Source: Rhizophagus clarus
Lineage: Eukaryota > Glomeromycota > Glomeromycetes > Glomerales > Glomeraceae
Length of the DNA stretch: 64,000 bases
Direction of reading: 5' to 3'
Assembly (NCBI GenBank): GCA_015698045.1
Contig: BLAL01000030.1
Location: 310,001-374,000, forward strand
Within the stretch, counting starts at the first letter, position 1; every line of letters begins with the position of its first letter. The notes beneath the pieces are model-generated. The model searched no databases and had not been told where the DNA came from. It saw only the letters and a list, made by a program, of their open reading frames with translations. Positions 56,348-64,000 of the stretch are shown piece by piece. Position numbers and translations under genes: made by a program.

Positions 56348-58091
56348 TATTGTTTTTATTAATATAAGATTTTTTTTATGTTACAAATTACTTTAATTAA
56401 GTATTTGATTAATAAGAGATCGATAAATTTCACTTAGATTCATTTTACATTTAATGACCATAGACATAAGAACATAGAATTAAAATTTTAATTATTTATG
56501 AACTTAAATTCAATTGAAAATTATAAGATGCTGCTGTAAGGTCTACCACATAAAATTCAATTCTAAAAATTCTGTTTACGTCATACATATTTTGTATTGA
56601 AATGAGAGAATGATCGACTTATTGTCGATATTATGATATGATGTAATCTTTTAAAACATGAAGAACATACGATATAAGTTTTTCTCCAATATCATCGAAT
56701 TAAAATACAAATGATGAGATTATTTCCGATAATTATTTTTTTGAAATAAGAATAAGTTATAATTTACTCTATCAAGAAACCTCTATTGTCAATTTCTTAA
56801 CATTCTATATTTGCAATGTAAAAAAGTACTTGTAATTTTGATTCTTTTTTGTTTGATCTGAAATGACTTGAATAATATATCATTTGGCATGTTGGCGTAC
56901 TGTATTTTTTTTCTCAAACGATGTGTCATTTGAGTCGTCTGATTAATATGGCATATTTTGTAAGATTTAATATTTTTATATACTATATTCGGTATATTGT
57001 ATGTAACAAAAAAAAAATAAATAAAAAATTAAGTACTGATTATATCACGTGATATTATTATGCATTAGCGCACATAATCTGTCTGTAATTAAAAAAGTTT
57101 TTGAACCGTGATGTTCTAATTATTTTTAACGTGTCAAATTTCGTTCGTTTTCGCTCCAAAAGAAAATTTAATTACTTCATTAGGCCGTTCTACTTGATTG
57201 TTTGTTTAATGTCCAGATTTTGAGAAAGGTATGAGGGGAGGGTGGTGGGGGACTTTAAACAAATAACCAAGTTGGAACAGCCTTAGCAGCTTGATAAAAG
57301 TTAATTATACATTTCGATTGAATTGTTATCATCTTAAAGAACTAGAATACTTTATTCCTAGGAATGTTGGTGTTTTGAGATTTTCTTTAAAGAGGTATTC
57401 TAAATTTACATTTCGCAGTCTTCTCGTCAGCACATTTCTAATAAATGGATTATATCTTCATTGTTAAATTTATTTTTCACGATCGTTCAAATTAGTCAAT
57501 TTGGTACAAATTAAAAAACTTATCATGTGTTGAAGTATTTTTATATTGCGTCGGGAGAAACCTCTGCTAATGACAAAAAAAATTTTTTTATATTAGTATA
57601 ATCTCATTACCCATTAACTAATCCCCGCCATAAATATTTGTAAGTTCAAAAATCAAGTAATTATAATAGTTGTGAATCAGAATTATCATCTTCGGTTAGC
57701 CACAATAGCATAGTAATTACAACTTATGTTTATAATATTACAACCGCTTAGATTGTAATTCGAATAAATTACTACTTACGGCACGCAATCTTATAGTCTT
57801 GCTTTGGTCCATATTATATTTACATCATTTGAAACGCTTAAACTTTTTCATTTATTATTACGCTTTTTTACTAGAAACAATAATTATTTTATAGTTTTTG
57901 ACTTTTTGTTACATAATTACATAATACAATTCATTTATTTTAACCTTGTATAGTAGGTTATTAAAATTATTGCATAATTGTTTTTGTTGAAGAAAGGTTT
58001 TTTTTTTTTTACTTCTGTAAGTTTAAACTTTAAATTTTAAAATGTCAAATAAAATTTTTTTTAAAGTTAATTAAATAATTACAATATAAAA
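56348..58091. other. spacer, no gene; dispersed repeat at 57211-57245
   Basis: GTCCAGATTTTGAGAAAG followed by a G-rich run (57211-57245) matches the complement of 19080-19118. The remaining DNA is A/T-rich without recognisable genes. Confidence 0.4.
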
Positions 58092-58241
58092 ATGGGCAAC
58101 ATAGAATTTAGATGGTCTCATACTAAGCCAGTTAAGAAACAAAAGGAGCCGAAACGAGGAAAGGTCATCGAAAAGACGAATCATAATTCGGATATAAAAA
58201 CTCGGATCATTGGAAAGAAGAATAAAAATCTCATCGTTTGA
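58092..58241 (+). CDS. 49-residue basic ORF, possible first exon
   Basis: ATG at 58092 in an A-rich context (AAAAATGGGC) opens a Lys/Arg-rich peptide (MGNIEFRWSHTKPVKKQKEP, then KRGKVIEK and IIGKKNKN). MG at the start would fit N-myristoylation. It overlaps a second frame (58210-58407, with HQYSIDKFKEIVEIAEILKL) that ends at a possible GTAAAT donor near 58404; a one-base shift or splice near 58235 could join the two. Family not recognised. It may be an exon of a gene running into the array to the right. Confidence 0.3.
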   Translation: MGNIEFRWSHTKPVKKQKEPKRGKVIEKTNHNSDIKTRIIGKKNKNLIV

Positions 58242-58407
58242 AGGGTTACATCAGTATTCCATCGATAAGTTCAAGGAAATTGTGGAAATTGCGGAAATCT
58301 TAAAACTTTATTGTAGGTTAAGTGTTATTAAAATCAAGTTGGATTTAGTCGTACTGTCAAAATTTAGCCTGGGTTTTTCTGTTATCCCTCATCCTTTTAG
58401 TAGGTAA

Positions 58408-58589
58408 ATTTTTTTATTTTTTTATAAATGTAAATTTTTTTGCCTGCGTCGTATGTAACAATTCCGGTTTACGATTTTAACAATATTTTTTCCTTTCTTT
58501 TTTAGCAAATGACAACACGCGTATGCAACAAACTTTGTTGTCCTGTCGTGTTATCATATATAACTATTAGTTATGACCCGCCATTCTGA
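58408..58589. other. possible intron and spacer
   Basis: T-rich stretch ending in TTTTTTAG at 58496-58503, which would suit an acceptor for the preceding ORF; the sequence after it is not convincingly coding. Confidence 0.25.
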
Positions 58590-58830
58590 TCAAAAGTCTA
58601 GTATTAAATATTAGATTTATCTATATTAAAATATAGAAAAATCTAGTATAAAATACTAGATAAATCTAGTATAAAATATAGCTAAGTCTAGTATGAAATA
58701 GATAAATCTATATTTTATACCAGATTTATCTATATTTATACTAGATTTTCCTATTTTTACATCAGATGAGCCAATATTTTTATACTAGATCAGATCTATA
58801 TTTTAATATAGATCGCGTACATTATTCGTC
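58590..58830. repeat. self-complementary TCTAGTATAAAATATAG repeats
   Basis: Variants of AAATCTAGTATAAAATA are repeated four or more times on the left half and as CTATATTTTATACTAGATTT-like complements on the right half, so the segment can fold into a long hairpin. The centre lies near 58700. A hairpin element or a foldback relic. Confidence 0.6.
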
Positions 58831-58942
58831 CTGAAAATCGGCATCTACGTTTTGCATAAATGGTATTACACAGACAACTATATATACTCTACTTAAATGT
58901 GTTACACCTTGTTTGAGAATTCAAGGTAGTAGTTATTCAGTA

Positions 58943-61137
58943 ATGCCTCATAATAATAAAAAAGGTAAAAGTATATAACATGAATAAAGGTATTTAACCC
59001 GAATTGGAATTATCCTAAAAAATTTTTAAAATAAATTTGCAACATATAAACTACATCAAGTTCTAAGGAACCTAAAGGTAGGTATAGTCTGTAAATTATG
59101 AGTTTCTTTAATTCTTTGAATTTGTATTCGTATGTATTAATTTACATATAATTATAAACTAACGATATTCTTAATAATTAATTAACCATCTTAGCTCGTA
59201 AGTTATTTATTTTATTGAATAATAATAGTTAATTACTTCTATTATATTTATATAACTGAATAATTTATTTAATTATTATCGATATTGTAGTTAGTAAGTT
59301 CAGTTAATTTTAGCTATATTCTACATTATACTCAAATAATTAAATTCTTCTAATAATCAATAATATTATAGAAAGTAAGTATTCAAATTTGTTCATTCTG
59401 TTTATTTCCGGTTGATTGCATTTTTCGATCGGGTTTTATTTATTTGATTTGTTTGATCTTTATGCAACTCATTAAATGTCCAAGTAATTATTTGACCTTT
59501 TGACCCGTTAAATTTTTGGGTTTTTTTTAGGTCGAACAATGCAACCAACTGGAATTGAACAGTGATCATTAATTATTCATTTAAAAATATTTACACACAA
59601 TCAAACTAACGATATTATTTATTCAAATATTAGATTGTAAGTTATTGTATATATTTTAATATTATATACTATTATAATATTGCATCTAATTGATTACTTT
59701 ATTTTAAATCATTAATATTTACAGGGTGTAAGTTATTTAACTTTATTTTATTTATATCAGTAATATTTACATATAATTTAAACTAATTAAATTCTATATT
59801 TAATAAATTATTTAAATATTTCAGTTGGTAAGTTTTTATTTATCTAATTCTATTATATTTATTAAACTAACCAAATTCTTTATTTAAAAATTATTTAAAT
59901 ATTTCAGACGGTAAGTTTTTATTTATTCAGTTCTATTATTATATAATATTTACATACAATTTAAACTAACTAATTCTTTATTTGAAAAAAATATTTATGT
60001 AATAATATAGAACGTAAGTTATTTATTTCTTTTTATGTTTATATAATATTTACATATAAATTTAAACTAATTAATACTTTATTTAAAAATTATTTATTTG
60101 ATAATATAGGGTGTAAGTTATTAAATTTTATTATATTTAATATTTACATATAATCTAAACTAACTAAATTCTTTATCCAAAAAATTATATATTTAACAAT
60201 ATAGGGTGTAGGTTATTTAATCCTATTATATTTCGTGCGTAATATTCGCATATAAATTAAACTAACTAAATTCATTATTTAAAAACTTATTTATTTAATA
60301 ATATACTGTAGTGTGTAAGTTATTTGATTCTATTATATTTATCTGTTATATAATATTTGCACATAATTTAACACTTAAGCTAATCAAATTATTTATTTAA
60401 AAATTCTTTATTTATATGTAGGGCGTAGGTTATTTAATCCTATTTGCGTATATATAATATTTTACATATAATTTAAATTAATAAATTCATTATTTAAAAA
60501 ATTATTTATTTAATAATTTATTTAATAATATAGAACGTAAGTTTTTTAATTCCATTATATTTATTTAATTTTTATATATAATTTAAACTGACTAAATTCT
60601 CGTTTTAAAAATTGATTTAAATATCTCAGTAAGTAAGTTTTTATTTATTTAATTCTATTATACTTTATTATATTTTAAACTCCTTTATTTAAAAAATTGT
60701 TTATTTAATAAATTAGAACGTAAGTTATTTAATTCTATTATATTTATATAATATTTAAATATAATTAAGACTAATTACTGAACTCTATTTAAAAAAATTA
60801 TTAAAATATTTCAGTTGGTAAGTTTTTATTTATTATTATACTTATAATATTTACATATAGTTTAAACTAACTAGATTCTTTATTTAAAAAACTATTAAAT
60901 AATCTAGCTTGTAAGTATATATTAATTGTTGAAATTATTATTTAATAATTATATTTAATATTTATTTAAAAAATTTGAATTTATTTAGTTGGTAAGTCAT
61001 AAATTATAGTGTGCAGTATATAATATATTATATAAAATTAACTATTTATATTACCCACCATTAATATTGAAATTTAACATATATTTGGTATTATTGATGA
61101 TATTATAAATTTTAACGATTTTTATCTTAATTTAAAG
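58943..61137 (+). repeat. array of ~18 intron-like units separated by single triplets (locus 2)
   Basis: After ATGCCTCATAAT... (58943) with a GTAAAAG donor and a short block ending at the GTAGGT donor (59078), units of 78-117 bp follow. Each starts GTAAGT or GTAGGT, mostly carries AAACTAACTAAATT or a variant (branch-point-like) and ends TAG or CAG. Between acceptor and next donor lie exactly three bases: CTC 59195, TTA 59291, AAA 59372, ATT 59634, GGT 59725, TTG 59825, ACG 59908, AAC 60011, GGT 60110, GGT 60205, TGT 60312, GGC 60422, AAC 60534, TAA 60630, AAC 60717, TTG 60815, CTT 60908, TTG 60989. One longer unit (59375-59633) holds an insertion. The last acceptor is AAAG at 61137, right before the kinase. 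Whether these are spliced is unknown. Confidence 0.8.
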
Positions 61138-63369
61138 ATTTGGAACCAGTGGAAATGAAATTATGGATCAATTTATTTTTAAAAATAATTTAAAATGGAT
61201 TCCTTATAATAAATTCGAAAATATTGAATATCTTGATAAAAGTGGTTTTAGTACTTTATATAAAGCTACTTATAAAGATATTGAAGTAGTATTAAAATGT
61301 TTGAATTATCTTAATGATTCAGATGAAATTTTAAAAAAATTTTTAAATGAAGTATGATAAAACATTTATCCATTTGTTTTTGTTTTTAATTTATAATTTA
61401 TTTAGACTAATTATTTAATGTTAACTTTTTATAGCAAAAAATTATTGGAAATTTATATGATATTATTAGTATATTTGGATTTACAAAAAATCCAAATAAT
61501 TTGGATTACATGTTAATAACGGAGTATGCAAATAAAGGTAATTTAAGAGGTTGTTTGACAGAAATAGCAAATTCTTGGGAACAGAAATTATTTATGTTAT
61601 ATAAAATTATTAAAGGTCTCAATGATATACATAAAGAAAATCTTATTCATCATGATTTTCATGATGGTAATATTTTATGTATTAAATATAAAGATAATAT
61701 ATATGGAGTTTGTATTAGTGATTATTTAGGATCGTATCAGTCTGCAATCTCTTTTTCAAAAAAAGATAATATTTATGGCGTTATTCCATTTATAGCACCT
61801 GAAGTTTTAAAAGATGAAATCTATACTCAAGCTAGTGATATATATAGTTTTTGTTTTTCTATGATTATGTGGGAACTCACATCTGGAATTCCACCATTTA
61901 ACAATAGAGCTCATGATTTACAACTTGCTTTAAGCATTTGTAAAGGTGAACGACCTGAAATTATTGAGAATACTCCACAATGTTACGTAGATTTGATGGA
62001 AAAATGTTGGGACGAAGATCCATTAAAAAGGCCATCTGCATCAGAGATTTTAGATATTATTAAAAATTGGATTTTCCGTCCCGATAAAATTAATGAAATT
62101 AATGAAAAATTGAAGAAAGATATTATGGAATTCATTACTGCGCCAATTGGAAATAAAAATCTTATTACTGAATCTCATCCACAAGCATATAATACAAGTC
62201 GTTTACTTGATTTTACTAGTGGAGAATTAAATAAAGTTTTAAATTTTTTTGAGAAAAAAAAAGAAGAGGTTATTCAAGAATTTTTTAAATTAGAAAAAAC
62301 TGCTGAAACTTATTATCAAAATTCTCAAAATGGTTTAAAAGAAAAACAAATAGAATTAGATGCTTTACAACAAAAAAATTCTCAATTTGAGCAAGATATC
62401 CAAATTTTAAAACTTACTATAGCTATACAAATTAAAGAATCTGCAGAAATAAAAAACACTTTACAAACTCAAATTATTCATCTGCAGAATGAAATTTATG
62501 AAAAGCAAGCCCCGGCCAGCAACTTAACTGAACAATTGAAACAGAATAAACTGATTAGCCTGGAAGTGCAAGCTCATATTGATCAGCTTGAGCATGAAAA
62601 AATTAATTTGCAAGAAAAATTAACCCAAACGGAAACTAATATTCGAGAATTGAAATTTCAACAAGAAAGCTTAATCGAACAAAAAGAGCAATTGGAAAAT
62701 GAATTGAATCGATCCCAAGATAAGTGTGAGCAGATAGAACAAAAAAGAATTGAGTTATATAATATGGTTAGAGATCTCTCAATAGAGCAAAAGCTTAGTA
62801 CTGAATTAAAAGCCAAATTGGAAGAAGAAATTAATCAATTGGAACAAAAATTAAATAATAAAAAACAAATCAAAGAGCAATTAGTACATGCATTACAGAT
62901 TAAGAAAGATAAGATAAATGAATTAGAACAAAGACTAATTATTCTTGATAATGAACGTATTAGGAAGTTAAAAGATAAAACGAATGAATTGAGCAAAATT
63001 GAAAAGGAATTAATAAATAAATTAACTAGTGGAGAAAATACTAAGGAGGTTCATAAAGAAAAAGAAGCTAAAGAAAAAGAATTGGATGAGCTTAAAAAAG
63101 AATTATCAAGAACTGATACTAATAGAAAAAAACGGGTTCTCGAACAAATTAACAAATTTATGGAATCAAAAAGTGATTTCCTAAGTTTACGAGAAGAAGT
63201 CATTAAAAAATTGCAAAATTGTTGTGATCGTCTAGAAAGTTCTATTGCTGTTAACAATGGGGATAAATATACTAAAGAATTTCAAAATATTCTTGTAAAA
63301 TATAATGATGGGTTATTAAAGTTGAACAAAGGTTATGACTCCTTAATGAATGTTATTCAAAAAAAATAA
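61138..63369 (+). CDS. TKL-like protein kinase with long coiled-coil tail
   Basis: Exon 1 ends at 61351 and exon 2 runs 61435-63369 over an 83-bp intron; from ATG 61163 this gives 707 residues. A frame open upstream (TSGNEIMDQFI) matches the usual lead-in of Rhizophagus-type kinases, so the true exon may begin at 61138. The domain (about residues 12-275) has a weak Gly loop (DKSGFSTLY), VVLK lysine, HHDFHDGNIL catalytic loop (His-x-Asp kept), SDYLG in place of DFG, FIAPEVL, SDIYSFCFSMIMWELTSGIP and CWDEDPLKRPSASEI. The DFG and HRD variants are common in this expanded family, so activity is possible but unproven. Residues about 310-700 are heptad-rich coiled coil (EQLENELNRSQDKCEQIEQK). After the stop a shifted frame continues the coil, so the tail may be truncated. 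Confidence 0.85.
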
Positions 63370-63592
63370 AGAATTGGAAGTCACTCTTAAGATCAATGAT
63401 ATTCTTAAGTTGGGTTCTTTTAGTATTGATTGATACAATATTTTTAAATTTGCTATTAATTCCCAAGAAGGAACCAGAATTAAATTAAATTCTAGCATGA
63501 TGACAGAAGATATAAATTCATTAAGAAAGAATTTAGATGAATTGAAGGCAGAATTAGAACAAGAAAGAAAGGAATTAAAAAATTTAGAATAG
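63370..63592 (+). pseudogene. detached C-terminal coil of the kinase
   Basis: Past an A8 run (63359-63366) the alternative frame reads KELEVTLKINDILKLGSF, meets TGA at 63431-63433 and then continues in the same frame with DINSLRKNLDELKAELEQER to TAG at 63590-63592. The heptad style equals that of the kinase tail, so one frameshift and one nonsense codon probably shortened the original protein. Confidence 0.55.
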
Positions 63593-64000
63593 ATTATAAC
63601 AGTACAGATTACAAATGGCTGTTAATTGATCCTAAAATATGGAAAAATCATTATAGTATTTATTGAATATCTCTAATTATTATAAAAACTGGATTGCTTG
63701 GTACTAATGATATTGAAGAAGCGTTAAGTAGGTACTATTATTCGTTATTTAATACCATAACTTTTGTATTTTTCATGAAATATTGGAAAAAAATACTTTT
63801 TTTTATTAAATTATATATTATAATTCTATATATTTTTTCTTGTATTATTTATTAAAGGTTTGATAAAGAACAATAAAAACCTTTTTCATAATGACAAAGG
63901 AAGACTTCTTTATAATTTATTTAAAATAACTATTTAATGATATGTAGTTAAACGCGTTTTTACAATATACCATATTCGGTTTGCCCTAAAATAAGCAACT
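63593..64000. other. window end, no gene recognised
   Basis: A/T-rich sequence downstream of the kinase. A faint coding-like KTGLLGTNDIEEALSRYYYS near 63690-63740 ends in a stop and may belong to another relic. Confidence 0.35.

Noticed and set aside
58943..61137. Reading the triplets as a continuous peptide leading into the kinase
   Set aside because: One triplet is TAA, and in the frame needed for the kinase a TGA arises at the last junction, so full inclusion cannot give a fused protein.
1..64000. CRISPR arrays, ribosomal RNA genes and bacterial operons
   Set aside because: None seen. The short tandem arrays lack the repeat-spacer structure of CRISPR, and the gene style is eukaryotic throughout.

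Overview
The window is very AT-rich eukaryotic DNA with short spliceosomal introns (GTAAGT donors, CTAAC/CTAAT branch points, TAG acceptors). Its genes are separated by long stretches of degraded repeats. The gene set points to an arbuscular mycorrhizal fungus (Glomeromycotina, Rhizophagus-like): a cluster of BTB-BACK-TLDc paralogues, a Crinkler-type protein, a tyrosine-kinase-like (TKL) kinase with a long coiled-coil tail, an F-box relic of the kind expanded in these fungi, and decayed LINE and MULE copies. The organism call is inference from gene families and style; no marker gene is present.

Layout. 0-5 kb: a broken coiled-coil gene, an 11-bp minisatellite, an array of intron-like units and a MULE transposase relic. 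5.4-5.7 kb: a two-exon secreted six-cysteine peptide (minus strand). 7.2-7.5 kb: a solo LTR. 9.3-14.1 kb: a ten-exon gene for a PD-(D/E)xK nuclease fused to an SF1 helicase, the largest gene here. 15-16.7 kb: a pyrimidine-rich element with inverted ends. 17-30 kb: an intact BTB-TLDc gene (minus), an F-box pseudogene, a frameshifted BTB-TLDc copy, A/T low-complexity DNA with a TIR element, and an intact BTB-TLDc gene (plus). 31-38 kb: unrecognised minus-strand fragments, a frameshifted Crinkler gene and a 420-bp element with 30-bp perfect inverted repeats. 38-45 kb: relics of a bromodomain protein on both strands and of RNA polymerase III subunit 1. 46-48 kb: an intron-like array followed by a LINE with many stops. 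50-56 kb: a second BTB-TLDc cluster with two relics in opposite orientations, a MITE, a truncated copy and an intact copy. 58.9-63.6 kb: a long array of intron-like units leading into the kinase gene.

Most interesting signals. First, two loci (46.3-46.7 kb and 59.1-61.1 kb) hold tandem units of about 80-120 bp that each look like a complete intron, separated by almost exactly three nucleotides (AG-NNN-GTAAGT). The triplets vary while the splice signals do not. Second, the fused nuclease-helicase resembles a bacterial (TM0106/RecB-like) architecture carrying fungal introns. Third, there is a small secreted cysteine-rich peptide split by an intron. Decay is widespread: single-base frameshifts, often in A or T runs, and TGG codons turned into stops.
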